Of a stretch of 64,000 bases of DNA, positions 54,380-63,410 are shown piece by piece. Each line of letters begins with the position of its first letter. The stretch's first letter is position 1. The translations under genes were made by a program, and so were the position numbers. The notes beneath the pieces were generated by a model. That model was not told where the DNA came from and did not search any database. It worked only from the letters and a program-made list of their open reading frames with translations. The stretch is from Massilia eurypsychrophila (GTDB taxonomy: Bacteria; Pseudomonadota; Gammaproteobacteria; Burkholderiales; Burkholderiaceae_D), in assembly GCF_002760655.1 (NCBI RefSeq), contig NZ_PDOC01000001.1, forward strand, positions 62,001 to 126,000, read 5' to 3'.

Positions 54380-56449
54380 TCAGGTGGCCGGCGGTTTCGG
54401 CGTCGCCAGCAGCGCCTTCAAACTTGCCAGCCGGTCCTTCGGCGAAATCGTTTCCGCTTCGGTCGGCACGGCGTTGCCCACATCCAGCGCCATTTCCTTG
54501 ATGAAGCGCGATGGGTCGCAATGCACCTGCTCGCCCGCGCGCTTGCGCTGCTTGCACCAGGTGATCTGCAAGGTGCGCTGGGCCCGCGTGATGCCGACGT
54601 ACATCAGGCGCCGCTCTTCCTGCACCCGCGCGCCGATGGTTTCCACCGACGCATCCGGATCGCCCTTGTGCGGCAGAATTCCCTCTTCCACGCCGACCAG
54701 AAACACGTGCGGAAATTCCAGCCCTTTCGAGGCGTGCAAGGTCGACATGCGCACCGCGTCCGGCTCTTCGTCCTTGCCTTCCAACATCGTCATCAAGGCA
54801 ACCATCTGGGTCAGCTCGAGCAGGTTCTTTTCCTCCCCCGACTTGTCCTTGCCACCGCAGCCGCGTTCCTTGAGCCAGTTGGTAAATTCGAGCACGTTGC
54901 TCCACTTGCCCTGCGCGGCACGGTCGTCGAAGCTGTCGTACAGATACGATTCGTAGTTGATTTCCTTCATCATGTCGTCGAGCACCGCGGCGGCATTCTC
55001 GCCGCTGCCGGACGGACCGGGCCGGCTGGCGCGTGACTCCAGATTATTGATGAAGTTGCAGAATTCGCGCAGCGGCAGCAGCTGGCGGTCGGCCAGCTTC
55101 GCTTCCAGGCCGCCCTTGAACACCGCCTCGAACAGCGAGCAGTTCCATTGCTTCGACAGCGCGCCCAGCACTTCCAGGGTAGCCATGCCGACGCCGCGCT
55201 TGGGCGTGGTCACCGCGCGGATGAAGGCCGGGTCGTCGTTCTCGTTGGCCACCAGGCGCAGGTAACTGATGATGTCCTTGATCTCGGCCTTGTCGAAAAA
55301 ACTCTGGCCGCCGGAAATCGTGTACGGAATGCGTTCCTTGCGCAGCGACTGCTCGATGACCCGCGCCTGGTGGTTGCCGCGGTACAGAATCGCGTAGTCG
55401 GACCACTTGTTCTTGCGCTGGAAGCGGTCGGCCGAAATCATGATCGCCACCTGTTCGGCTTCCTGGTCGTCGTTCTGCATGCCGAGCACGCGGATCGGCT
55501 CGCCCAGGCCGTGCTCCGACCACAGCTTCTTGTCGAACAACTTCGGGTTGTTGCCGATCACCGCGTTGGCTGCCGTCAAAATCCGCGTCGTCGAGCGGTA
55601 GTTCTGCTCCAGCTTGATCACCCGCAGGTCGGGGAAATCGGTCTGCAAGGTCACCAGGTTTTCCACCGATGCGCCGCGCCAGGCATAGATCGCCTGGTCG
55701 TCGTCGCCCACCGCGGTAAACATCGGCTTCTTGTTGATGCCGGTGACGAGCAGCTTGACCAGCTCGTACTGGCAGGTGTTGGTGTCCTGGTACTCGTCCA
55801 TCAGCAGATAGCGCAGGCGGCGCTGCCACTTGTCGCGGATCGCCTCGTTGTTGCGGAACAGCTCGACGGGCAGGCGGATCAGGTCGTCGAAGTCGACCGC
55901 CTGGTAAGCCGACAGCGTTGCCACGTAGCTGCGAAACACGCGCGCGGCCTGCGCCTCGTCCTCGTCGACGGCGTTGCGGATCGCGTCTTCCGGGTCGACC
56001 AGGCCGTTCTTCCACAGCGAAATGGCGTTCTGGATACGGCGGATCAGCTGCTTGTCGGTGGTGATCGCCAGGTCCTGCACCAGGCCGAAGCAGTCGTCGC
56101 TGTCCATGATCGAAAACTTGTCCTTGAGCCCGACGCCGTTCGCTTCCTGGCGCAAGATCTTGACGCCGAGCGAGTGGAAGGTCGACACCGTCAGCTGCTT
56201 GGCCTGCTTGGGCTGCTTGAGCAGCTTGGCGATGCGCTCCTGCATCTCCAGCGCGGCCTTGTTGGTGAAGGTCAGCGCGGCGATGGTGCGCGGATCGTAG
56301 CCGCGGTCCTCGATCAGGTGGGCGATTTTCTGCGTGATCACCCGTGTCTTGCCCGAGCCGGCGCCGGCCAGCACCAGGCAGGGGCCGTCCAGATAGATCA
56401 CGGCTTCGCTCTGGGGAACGTTGAGGCCGAACTTGGGAGCAGTGGACAT
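54380..56449 (-). CDS. rep: UvrD/Rep-family ATP-dependent DNA helicase
   Basis: 689 residues from the ATG at 56449, the normal Rep length. Superfamily 1A motifs: Walker A AGAGSGKTRVI, motif Ia TFTNKAALEM, motif II LLMDEYQDTN, motif III GDDDQAIYAWRGA, motif IV LEQNYRST, motif V STLHASKGLEF and motif VI MYVGITRAQRTL. It unwinds DNA 3' to 5' and clears proteins from replication forks. Length and motif set fit Rep; UvrD is the alternative. Upstream codons to 56575 are not used. Confidence 0.9.
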   Translation of the reverse strand: MSTAPKFGLNVPQSEAVIYLDGPCLVLAGAGSGKTRVITQKIAHLIEDRGYDPRTIAALTFTNKAALEMQERIAKLLKQPKQAKQLTVSTFHSLGVKILRQEANGVGLKDKFSIMDSDDCFGLVQDLAITTDKQLIRRIQNAISLWKNGLVDPEDAIRNAVDEDEAQAARVFRSYVATLSAYQAVDFDDLIRLPVELFRNNEAIRDKWQRRLRYLLMDEYQDTNTCQYELVKLLVTGINKKPMFTAVGDDDQAIYAWRGASVENLVTLQTDFPDLRVIKLEQNYRSTTRILTAANAVIGNNPKLFDKKLWSEHGLGEPIRVLGMQNDDQEAEQVAIMISADRFQRKNKWSDYAILYRGNHQARVIEQSLRKERIPYTISGGQSFFDKAEIKDIISYLRLVANENDDPAFIRAVTTPKRGVGMATLEVLGALSKQWNCSLFEAVFKGGLEAKLADRQLLPLREFCNFINNLESRASRPGPSGSGENAAAVLDDMMKEINYESYLYDSFDDRAAQGKWSNVLEFTNWLKERGCGGKDKSGEEKNLLELTQMVALMTMLEGKDEEPDAVRMSTLHASKGLEFPHVFLVGVEEGILPHKGDPDASVETIGARVQEERRLMYVGITRAQRTLQITWCKQRKRAGEQVHCDPSRFIKEMALDVGNAVPTEAETISPKDRLASLKALLATPKPPAT

Positions 56450-56537
56450 CGAGGGGAGCTTCTTTCGGGAAAACAGCCGGCCATTGTAACGCGTCGCCGC
56501 ATCCGCTCGCCAGGCTGTTGCGCGGTAGAATAACAAG

Positions 56538-57311
56538 ATGAAAAGACTGCTCCTGCTTCTGACACTGTTGCTCACGCTGCCGGCCCGCGCGGAAACGTTG
56601 CTGGTGGCAGCCGCGTCAGACCTGAGCTATTGCATCGACGAACTGGGCGCCGCCTTTTCAAAAGCGGTGCCGCAGGCGCAGCTGAAGGTGTCGACCGGCG
56701 CCTCGGGCAACTTCTTCGCGCAGATCCGCCATGGCGCGCCGTTCGAGGTGTTCCTGTCGGCCGACATGGACTATCCGGCCCAGCTGGCGCGCGACGGCGC
56801 CGCGGTCGCCGCCACCTTGACGCCGTACGCGGTCGGGCGCATCGTGCTGTGGACCCTGGACGCGCGCTTCGACGTGCAGCAGGGCATGCGCGTGTTCGAC
56901 GACGCCCGCCTGACCCGCGTGGCGCTGGCCAATCCGGCCGTGGCGCCGTACGGCCGGGCCGCGAAGGCGGCGCTGGAAGCGGCCGGCAAATGGCCGGCGC
57001 TGCAGCCGAAACTGGTGATCGGCGAAAACATCGCGCAGGCGGTGCAGTTCGTCCAGACCGGCAACGCGCAGATCGGCATCGTCTCGCTCGCCAGCGTGGT
57101 GTCGCCGCGGCTGAAGGGCCTGGGCAGCTACTACCTGCTGCCGGAGGCGGGGATGGCGCCGATCGTGCAGGGCGCCGTCGTCACCGCGCAGGGCAGGAAC
57201 AATCCGCTGGCGACGCGCTTCGTGCAGTTCCTGTCGACCCCTGGGGCGCGCGCGATCCTGCAGCGCCACGGCTTCGGCATGCCGCCCACTCCGGCAGCGC
57301 CGCGTGGCTGA
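56538..57311 (+). CDS. modA: Molybdate ABC transporter, substrate-binding protein
   Basis: 257 residues. Signal peptide (about 1-19, ending ARA). The type II periplasmic-binding fold starts with LLVAAASDLSYCIDEL, and the anion-binding segments STGASGNFFAQI and GENIAQAVQFVQTGNAQIG are clear. It captures molybdate (or tungstate) in the periplasm. The modB start overlaps its stop by eight bases, so the two are one operon. Confidence 0.93.
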   Translation: MKRLLLLLTLLLTLPARAETLLVAAASDLSYCIDELGAAFSKAVPQAQLKVSTGASGNFFAQIRHGAPFEVFLSADMDYPAQLARDGAAVAATLTPYAVGRIVLWTLDARFDVQQGMRVFDDARLTRVALANPAVAPYGRAAKAALEAAGKWPALQPKLVIGENIAQAVQFVQTGNAQIGIVSLASVVSPRLKGLGSYYLLPEAGMAPIVQGAVVTAQGRNNPLATRFVQFLSTPGARAILQRHGFGMPPTPAAPRG

Positions 57312-58002
57312 GTGGTCGCTGCCGCCGGAACTGTGGAGCGCGATCTTCCTGACCGTGCGGCTGGCGCTCGTCACCTCGCTGGTGTTGCTGCTGGTGGGCA
57401 TCCCGCTGGCCAACTGGCTCAACAACAGTCGCTGGCGCGGCATCATCTTTATCGAAACCCTGGTCAGCCTGCCGATCGTGCTGCCGCCGACGGTGATCGG
57501 CTTTTACTTGCTGATGGCGATGGCGCCGCAGCAGCCGGTGGGCGCGGCGTGGGTGTCGGTGTTCGGCCATCCGCTGCCGTTCTCGTTCGCCGGGCTGGTG
57601 GCCGGCTCGGTGGTGTACAGCCTGCCGTTCGCGGTGCAGCCGTTCCAGGCGGCGTTTCGCGGCGTCGGGCGCAACATGATCGACTCGGCGCTGGCGCTGG
57701 GGCTGACGAAGCGCCAGCTGTTCTGGTCGATCGTGATGCCGCTGTCGAAACACGGCATCCTGACCGGCGTGTCGCTCAGTTTCGCCCACACGATGGGCGA
57801 GTTCGGCGTCGTGCTGATGTTGGGCGGGAATATTCCGGGGCAGACGCGGGTAGCGTCGATCGCGCTGTACGACGAGGCGCAAAAGCTCAACTACGGCGCC
57901 GCCCACGCATACGCGCTGATCCTGCTGATCATCTCGTTCGCGATTCTGGTCGGCATCGCCTTCCTGCAGCGCAAGCAGCACGCCATCCTGCTGTCGAACT
58001 GA
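57304..58002 (+). CDS. modB: Molybdate ABC transporter, permease
   Basis: 232 residues from a GTG that overlaps modA by eight bases. Five to six membrane helices, with the permease motif LGLTKRQLFWSIVMPLSKHGILTG (EAA-loop region, around 135-158), as in ModB. It forms the inner-membrane channel for molybdate. No ATPase gene modC follows; the next gene is DUF1003 on the other strand. The transporter must therefore use an ATPase encoded elsewhere, or be incomplete. Confidence 0.93.
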   Translation: MAEWSLPPELWSAIFLTVRLALVTSLVLLLVGIPLANWLNNSRWRGIIFIETLVSLPIVLPPTVIGFYLLMAMAPQQPVGAAWVSVFGHPLPFSFAGLVAGSVVYSLPFAVQPFQAAFRGVGRNMIDSALALGLTKRQLFWSIVMPLSKHGILTGVSLSFAHTMGEFGVVLMLGGNIPGQTRVASIALYDEAQKLNYGAAHAYALILLIISFAILVGIAFLQRKQHAILLSN

Positions 58003-58005
58003 CGT

Positions 58006-58554
58006 TCAGGCCGGCCGCGGCGTCACGCCGCACAAGCTGGTGAGCATGCGGATCTGCTCCTGCTGCAGCGCGATCAGCTGCTCCCACTGCGTGACCTTGA
58101 GCGCATCGATCTTTTCGTGCAGCGAAATGATTTCCAGCTCGGCCTTCAGGTTGATCTCGTAGTCGTGGCGCGCATCGCGCCGGTCTTTCTCGCCCTGGCG
58201 GTTCTGCGACATCAAGATCACCGGCGCCTGGATCGACGCCAGCATCGACAGGAACAGGTTCAGCAAGATGTACGGATACGGATCGAAGCCCTTGCCGCCA
58301 TGGCGCGCCAGCAGCCACGAATTGACCAGCACCCAGCTGCACAGCACGACGGCGAACAGCATGATGAAGGTCCACGAGCCGCCGAAGTGCGCCACCGCGT
58401 CGGCGGCGCGCTGGCCGAACGAGGACGCTTCCGGCTCCTCCAGTAACGTTCGGCTGATCGGCCGGCGCGCGGCGATGTGCTCGGCGACCCGGTCATGGCT
58501 GCTCTTCTGCAGGGCCGAATCGGCAGCGTGGAATTGATTGCGCTTGTGCTTCAT
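58006..58554 (-). CDS. DUF1003 family membrane protein
   Basis: 182 residues. Two membrane helices (about 59-80 and 95-115) with the DUF1003 pattern FGGSWTFIMLFAVVLCSWVLVN and LNLFLSMLASIQAPVILMSQNRQ; a long acidic/basic C-terminal helix (EINLKAELEIISLHEKIDALK) follows. The family is linked to inner-membrane proteins of unknown function. It converges with modB, which ends 4 bp away. Confidence 0.9.
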   Translation of the reverse strand: MKHKRNQFHAADSALQKSSHDRVAEHIAARRPISRTLLEEPEASSFGQRAADAVAHFGGSWTFIMLFAVVLCSWVLVNSWLLARHGGKGFDPYPYILLNLFLSMLASIQAPVILMSQNRQGEKDRRDARHDYEINLKAELEIISLHEKIDALKVTQWEQLIALQQEQIRMLTSLCGVTPRPA

Positions 58555-58683
58555 AAATGATTCTCCGAAAACGGCAGGGTGGGGTGACGGCGTTGCAATG
58601 CCAAAAGTTTAACGTACGCGCCGACCCGGGCGCGCGCCATGCGTTACCATCTTGCTTTGAGCGTCCTTGCGAGAATCTGCACC

Positions 58684-59169
58684 ATGAAATTTGAACACCT
58701 GATTGAAATTAACGACCCGCTCAACCCGCTGATCGACCCGCTCACGCGTGAACAGCTGTGGCGTGGGCTGGTGCTGCATGCCGAGTCGCCGAAGCTGTTC
58801 GTGCCGCACCTGGACGAGTGCACCATCGGCGAGCGTACCGACAGCGGTTTTACGCGCAGCCGCCGTTTCGGCGAACTGCGCATCGACGACCGCGTCACGT
58901 TGACGCCGCTGCAGCAGATCCGCTACGACGTCCATGCGCAGGGCGACATCAGCGCGTCGAACCTGACGGTGACGATCGAGGCGCCGGAAGAGCACATCCT
59001 GTTCGTGCGCTTTCGCTACGACGACGGCCATGACGCGGCCACCGATGCGGCCAACGCCATGTACGACGAGTTCAAGAAATCGGCCTACCAGGAAGCCGAC
59101 ATCGACGTCATCCGCCTGCTGCGCGAGCTGGCAGCCGAAGGGCGGCTCGACGCCAGCTACCTGAACTAG
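58684..59169 (+). CDS. AtaL-like/DUF1857 SRPBCC family protein
   Basis: 161 residues. The SRPBCC/AtaL-type fold is suggested by FEHLIEINDPLNPLIDPLTREQLWRGLVLHAESPKLFVPHLDEC and by the C-terminal helix AATDAANAMYDEFKKSAYQEADIDVIRLL. Proteins of this group have a hydrophobic pocket for small ligands; function unknown. The ATG at 58684 is used. Confidence 0.85.
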   Translation: MKFEHLIEINDPLNPLIDPLTREQLWRGLVLHAESPKLFVPHLDECTIGERTDSGFTRSRRFGELRIDDRVTLTPLQQIRYDVHAQGDISASNLTVTIEAPEEHILFVRFRYDDGHDAATDAANAMYDEFKKSAYQEADIDVIRLLRELAAEGRLDASYLN

Positions 59170-59194
59170 CCGGCGGCTGCGCCCTCCCCGGCGG

Positions 59195-60634
59195 CTAGAC
59201 GCCGGGAGCGTCGCTGACTGCCGCCTGATCGGGCGCGCCCTTGGCCAGCGCGGCATGCAGCGCGCGCAGCGCGGTGCGCACGCCCTCTTCCACCACCGGA
59301 TGGTAGAACGGCATATCGAGCATCTGGTCGACCGTCATGCGCGCCTGGCAAGCCCATGCCAGCAGGTGGCCGATATGCTCGGCGCGCGGCCCGATCATCT
59401 CGGCGCCGAGAAACCGCCCGGTGCCGTATTCGCCATACACGCGCAGCATGCCATGATTTTGCAGCATCACGCGGCTGCGGCCCTGGTTCTCGAACGACAC
59501 CATGCCGAGCGCGAATTTGGGCCGACCATCGGCGCACAGTTCGCGGTAGCCGGCGCCGACGGTGGCGATCTGCGGCTCGGTAAAGGCGATCGTCAGCGCG
59601 GTGCGGCGCAGGCCGGGACGCACGTCCGGATAGCGGCCGGCGTTGGCCCCGGCGATGCAGCCCTGGTCGGCCGCTTCGGGCAGCACCGGGCGATCGTTGT
59701 CGGCGTCGCCGGCGATGAAGATGTGGCTGGCGCCGCACTGCATGGTGCGGCGGTCGAACAGCGGAATGCCTTGCTTGTCCAGTTCCAGTCCGGTGTGCTC
59801 GATGCCGATCGCGCCGACGTTGGGCGCGCGGCCGGCGGCCATCAGCACGTAATCGAATCGTTCGCGGTGCTCGGCGCCGGCGGCGTCGTGCGATACGAGC
59901 AGCACGCCGTCGCCGTCGCGGCTGGCGCCGATGATGCGGTTCTGGAAGCGCACATCGAGTTCGGCGCCAAGCACCCTGGTGGCGTCGTGCAGCACATCCG
60001 GGTCGGTCAGCTGCGCCAGGCTGCCGCCGCGCGCGAAGAAGCTCACCCGCACGCCGAGCCGGCTCATCGCCTGGCCCAGTTCGAGTCCGATCACGCCGGT
60101 GCCGATGACGGCCATCGATTGCGGCAGGTCGGTCATCTCGAAGATGTCGTCGCTGACGATGACGCCGGGGCCGCCGTCGGCCAGCTGCGGCAGGCGGAAT
60201 GGCGTCGAGCCGGTGGCGATCACCACGCGCGCCGCCTGCACGGTGGTGTGCTCGCCAACCTGCAGCGTGTGCGCCGCGGTGAAGCGCGCCTGGCCGACCA
60301 GCCGGTCGGCTTCGGGGATGCGTTCGACGCCGTCGACGACGAAACCGACGAAGCGGTCGCGCTCGCGCCGCACGCGCTCCATCACGGCGCGCCCGTCGAT
60401 GCGCACTTCGCCCGGATGCACGCCGAAGCCGGGCGCCGCCTGCAGCATGTGGGCCGCGTCGGCGGCGGCGATCAGCAGCTTGCTCGGCATGCAGCCGACC
60501 CGCGCGCAGGTGGTGCCGTATGGCCCGCCTTCGATCAGCACGGTGCGCGCGCCCTGCGCGACGGCGGAGCGGTAGGCGGACAGGCCGGCAGTGCCGGCGC
60601 CGATGATGGCGACGTCGACGTCGATATTTTTCAT
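59195..60634 (-). CDS. Dihydrolipoamide-dehydrogenase-like flavoprotein
   Basis: 479 residues. FAD-binding GAGTAGLSAYRSA near the start and the redox-active pair CARVGCMPSK (Cys43, Cys48), the disulfide of class I pyridine nucleotide-disulfide oxidoreductases. NAD binding (VIGTGVIGLELGQAM), FAD (FIAGDADND) and the C-terminal dimer domain with the His-Glu dyad (FYHPVVEEG) are all present. Such enzymes reoxidise lipoamide or reduce other disulfides; here it ends a run that starts with a TonB receptor and PiuC, not an oxo-acid dehydrogenase operon, so the partner is unknown. The start at 60634 has an AGGAA site. Confidence 0.9.
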   Translation of the reverse strand: MKNIDVDVAIIGAGTAGLSAYRSAVAQGARTVLIEGGPYGTTCARVGCMPSKLLIAAADAAHMLQAAPGFGVHPGEVRIDGRAVMERVRRERDRFVGFVVDGVERIPEADRLVGQARFTAAHTLQVGEHTTVQAARVVIATGSTPFRLPQLADGGPGVIVSDDIFEMTDLPQSMAVIGTGVIGLELGQAMSRLGVRVSFFARGGSLAQLTDPDVLHDATRVLGAELDVRFQNRIIGASRDGDGVLLVSHDAAGAEHRERFDYVLMAAGRAPNVGAIGIEHTGLELDKQGIPLFDRRTMQCGASHIFIAGDADNDRPVLPEAADQGCIAGANAGRYPDVRPGLRRTALTIAFTEPQIATVGAGYRELCADGRPKFALGMVSFENQGRSRVMLQNHGMLRVYGEYGTGRFLGAEMIGPRAEHIGHLLAWACQARMTVDQMLDMPFYHPVVEEGVRTALRALHAALAKGAPDQAAVSDAPGV

Positions 60635-60722
60635 GTGCGGTTCCTGGGGTGGCGGATGCTGCGGTTCTCGATAAGCGATGATACGCCACGTCGGGAATTG
60701 ACGAGCGCGCCGCCGATTTTGC

Positions 60723-61262
60723 TTACACCGCGTCGTCCGCGCCAGCGGCATCCTTGTCGCCGGTGACCATCGCCTTGACCAGGTTTTCGCGGTGCTGCAG
60801 GCCCGTCAGCAGCACGCCGCCGACGTGCAGCGCGATCAGTCCGACCAGCAGCCAGGCCAGCGCCTCGTGCACGCGCACCGGCCAAGCATAGCCCCACAGC
60901 AGGTCGGTGCCCATCGCCCAGCCGCTCAGCGCCACCAGGCTCACGCAGGCAAGCAGCGCCACCACCATCGCGCCGCCCAGCGGATTGTGGCCGAGATGGC
61001 GCGCCGCGCGCCCGGCCAGCACCGCGCGCAGGTACCGCCAGGTGGCCGCCGGCCCGCGCACGAACTGGCCGAAGCGCGCATAGCGGTTGCCGAAGCGGCC
61101 CCACGCCAGCCGCGCCGCCACCGCCGCCGCCGAGCCGTAGCCGATGTATTCGTGCGCCGGCCCGGTGTCGCTGCCGGTGAACCAGGCCGCGCCGATGCTG
61201 GCCGCCAGCGTCCAGTGCAGCAGGCGCACCGGCGCATCCCAGACGCGCTGCTGGTTTTTCAA
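60723..61262 (-). CDS. Cytochrome b561-type membrane protein
   Basis: 179 residues with four hydrophobic helices and several His candidates for haem ligation (His16 in LLHWTLAA, His37 in HEYIGY, and two near the end in VHEALAW and ALHVGGVL). It belongs to the bacterial cytochrome b561 (PF01292) type, which moves electrons from quinol to periplasmic or outer partners. The TTG start overlaps the PepSY stop region (TAATTG), with a GAAGAG site. Likely role here: electron supply for iron reduction; inference. Confidence 0.9.
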   Translation of the reverse strand: MKNQQRVWDAPVRLLHWTLAASIGAAWFTGSDTGPAHEYIGYGSAAAVAARLAWGRFGNRYARFGQFVRGPAATWRYLRAVLAGRAARHLGHNPLGGAMVVALLACVSLVALSGWAMGTDLLWGYAWPVRVHEALAWLLVGLIALHVGGVLLTGLQHRENLVKAMVTGDKDAAGADDAV

Positions 61263-61523
61263 TTACTCTTCGACGCGCTTGAAGGTGACCGGATCGAAGA
61301 ACGCCTCGATGCGCTTGCCCTGCGGGTCCTTGGCGTACACCTCGTAGCACGAGTTGGTCGCTTCCATGCGGCGGATGACCCAGCCTTCGGCGGCAAGTTT
61401 GGCCGCCAGTTCGGTGTGCGGCTTCCATTCGGCCTTCGGCCGGGCCGTGCATTTGACGTCGCCGTGGGCGAACGCGCTGCTGGCCGTAAAGGCAAGGACG
61501 AGGGTGACGATGATCGATTTCAT
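61263..61523 (-). CDS. Small exported PepSY-domain-like protein
   Basis: 86 residues. The signal peptide (MKSIIVTLVLAFTASSAFA) is followed by a PepSY-like domain (KLAAEGWVIRRMEATNSCYEVYAKDPQGKRIEAFFDPVTFKRV). Such small domains are often found with cytochrome b561 and membrane iron-reduction systems, as here. Two cysteines (KCTARP and NSCYE) may form a disulfide. Confidence 0.85.
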   Translation of the reverse strand: MKSIIVTLVLAFTASSAFAHGDVKCTARPKAEWKPHTELAAKLAAEGWVIRRMEATNSCYEVYAKDPQGKRIEAFFDPVTFKRVEE

Positions 61524-61561
61524 GCAAGCTCCATTGATGGAAAGGGTGTGCGCCGCGGCGG

Positions 61562-62245
61562 TCAGGTGACGGCCCAGCGGCGCAGCAGGTTATGGTAAAT
61601 GCCGGTCAGGCGCAGCAGATCGCCCTGGTGCGCCTCCAGCGCCGGCGTCAGCTTCTGGATCGACTGGTCGAGATCGAACAGCAGCGTGCGGTCGCCTTCG
61701 TCGCCGACCAGGCTTTCGATCCACAGGAACGACGCGACGCGCGCGCCGGCGGTGACGGGCGCCACGCGATGCAGGCTCGAGGACGGATACAGTACCATGC
61801 CGCCGGCGCCCAGCTTGACTGCCTGGGCCCCGAACTGGCCTTCGATTTCGAGTTCGCCGCCTTCGTATTCATCCGGCTCGGCCAGGAACACGGTGGCCGA
61901 CAGGTCGGCGCGCATCGACAGCGCGGTGCCGGGTATTTGCATCACGGCGCTGTCGACGTGGGTGCCGTAGGCGCCGCCGCCGGCGTAGCGGTTGAACCGC
62001 GGCGGGTAGATCTTGCGCGGCAGGGCGGCCGAAATGAACAGCGGATCAGCGCCGAGCTTGCGCAGCAGGTGGTTGCCCAGGCTGATCGCCGGTTCGGCAC
62101 TTTCGTCGAGTTGCTGGTTGCTCTTGACGTGGCGCGCCAGGGTGCCGGCGCTGACGGCGCCGTCCTGCCACGCGGCCTGGTCGAGGTGGGCGCGAAACTG
62201 GCGCACTTCGTCCTTGCTCAACACGTTCTCGATGGTGATCAACAT
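61562..62245 (-). CDS. piuC: PiuC/YbiX-type Fe(II)/2-oxoglutarate dioxygenase
   Basis: 227 residues, the family size. Iron ligands are His96 and Asp98 in THVDSAVM and His159 in SSLHRVAP; the Arg in GARVASFLW would bind the 2-oxoglutarate. PiuC is co-located with TonB iron receptors and is induced by iron lack; the substrate is unknown. The start overlaps the preceding gene by seven bases. Confidence 0.93.
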   Translation of the reverse strand: MLITIENVLSKDEVRQFRAHLDQAAWQDGAVSAGTLARHVKSNQQLDESAEPAISLGNHLLRKLGADPLFISAALPRKIYPPRFNRYAGGGAYGTHVDSAVMQIPGTALSMRADLSATVFLAEPDEYEGGELEIEGQFGAQAVKLGAGGMVLYPSSSLHRVAPVTAGARVASFLWIESLVGDEGDRTLLFDLDQSIQKLTPALEAHQGDLLRLTGIYHNLLRRWAVT

Positions 62246-63369
62246 GGATTGCCTGTGCTTTCTATGAGTGCCGCGATGCCGATGTCGTCAATGGTAGCGC
62301 AGCCGGCCAGCGCCATGCACACTTCGAGCTCCTCGCGCAGCAGCCGGATCATGTGCGCCACGCCGAGGGCGCCGGCAACGCTGAGCGCATACATCTGCAA
62401 GCGGCCGACCAGCACCGCGTCGGCGCCCAGCGCCAGCGCCTTGAACACGTCGAGGCCGGAGCGGATGCCGCCGTCGAACAGCAGCGGGAAGCCGGCGCCG
62501 ACCGCCGCGCGCACCGCCGGCAGCGCGTCCAGGCTGGCCGGCGCGCCGTCGAGGCCGCGCCCGCCGTGGTTCGACACCACCAGCCCAGCCACGCCGAGGC
62601 GCTGCAGCGCGCGCGCGTCGTCCGGGTGCAGCACGCCCTTGACCCATACCGGCAAGGTGGTGCGCGTAAGCAGCCACTCCAGGTCGGCCCAGGTGGGCGC
62701 GTCGCGCATCACACCCTGGAAGATGCGGCTCTCGCCGGCGGGGCCGGGTTCGGCCGCAGCCTGGCCGCGCAGGTTGGCCGCCACGCAGCCGGCCGGCATG
62801 CGAAACCCGGCCGACAATGCGCGCAGGCTGGCGGCCTGGATCGATGCGTCAAGCGTGACGACGATGGCGCCGTAGCCGGCCGCCTCGGCGCGCTGCAGCA
62901 GCAGGCGCGTATCGTCGCGGCGCGGCTGGAAATACAACTGGAACCAGCGCTGCGGACCGGCCGCGCGGGCGATGTCTTCGAGCGGGCAGGAAGACAGCGT
63001 GCTGGCAACCAGGCAGCTGTCGGTGGCGTGCGCGGCGCGCGCCGACTCGACCTCGCCGCCGACGTGCGCCAGCGACTGGAAGGCGACGGGGGCGAGCAGC
63101 AGCGGGTGGGCCATCGCGGCGCCGCCCAATGTCAGCCGGGTGTGGCCGGCGGTGACGTCGCGCAGCAATCGCGGATACACCGACCAGCGCGCGAAAGCGG
63201 CCAGGTTGGCCGCCACCGTCAGATCGCGCCCGCTGCCGCCGGCGACGTATTCGTAGGTGGGCGCGGCCATGAAGCGCCGCGCCACCATTTCATAATCCTG
63301 GGCGCAGCGAATCTGCGGCGGGATCTGGCCGACAGGAGGCTGCGCGGTGGCGGTATCGGTGCTGGTCAT
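62239..63369 (-). CDS. FMN-dependent alpha-hydroxy-acid oxidizing protein
   Basis: 376 residues. The (S)-2-hydroxy-acid oxidase family fold is shown by [19 protein letters not shown], the FMN-binding [10 protein letters not shown] and [10 protein letters not shown] segments, and the catalytic [10 protein letters not shown] with the active-site His. It oxidises lactate-, glycolate- or mandelate-like acids to keto acids. Its stop overlaps the piuC start by seven bases, so it belongs to the iron operon, where its job is unclear; one possibility is generating reducing power or a siderophore-related keto acid. Confidence 0.92.
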   Translation of the reverse strand: MTSTDTATAQPPVGQIPPQIRCAQDYEMVARRFMAAPTYEYVAGGSGRDLTVAANLAAFARWSVYPRLLRDVTAGHTRLTLGGAAMAHPLLLAPVAFQSLAHVGGEVESARAAHATDSCLVASTLSSCPLEDIARAAGPQRWFQLYFQPRRDDTRLLLQRAEAAGYGAIVVTLDASIQAASLRALSAGFRMPAGCVAANLRGQAAAEPGPAGESRIFQGVMRDAPTWADLEWLLTRTTLPVWVKGVLHPDDARALQRLGVAGLVVSNHGGRGLDGAPASLDALPAVRAAVGAGFPLLFDGGIRSGLDVFKALALGADAVLVGRLQMYALSVAGALGVAHMIRLLREELEVCMALAGCATIDDIGIAALIESTGNPC

Positions 63370-63410
63370 CGAATGTGAAAAAGCCGGGAGGTCCCGGCAT
63401 TGTAACGAAG

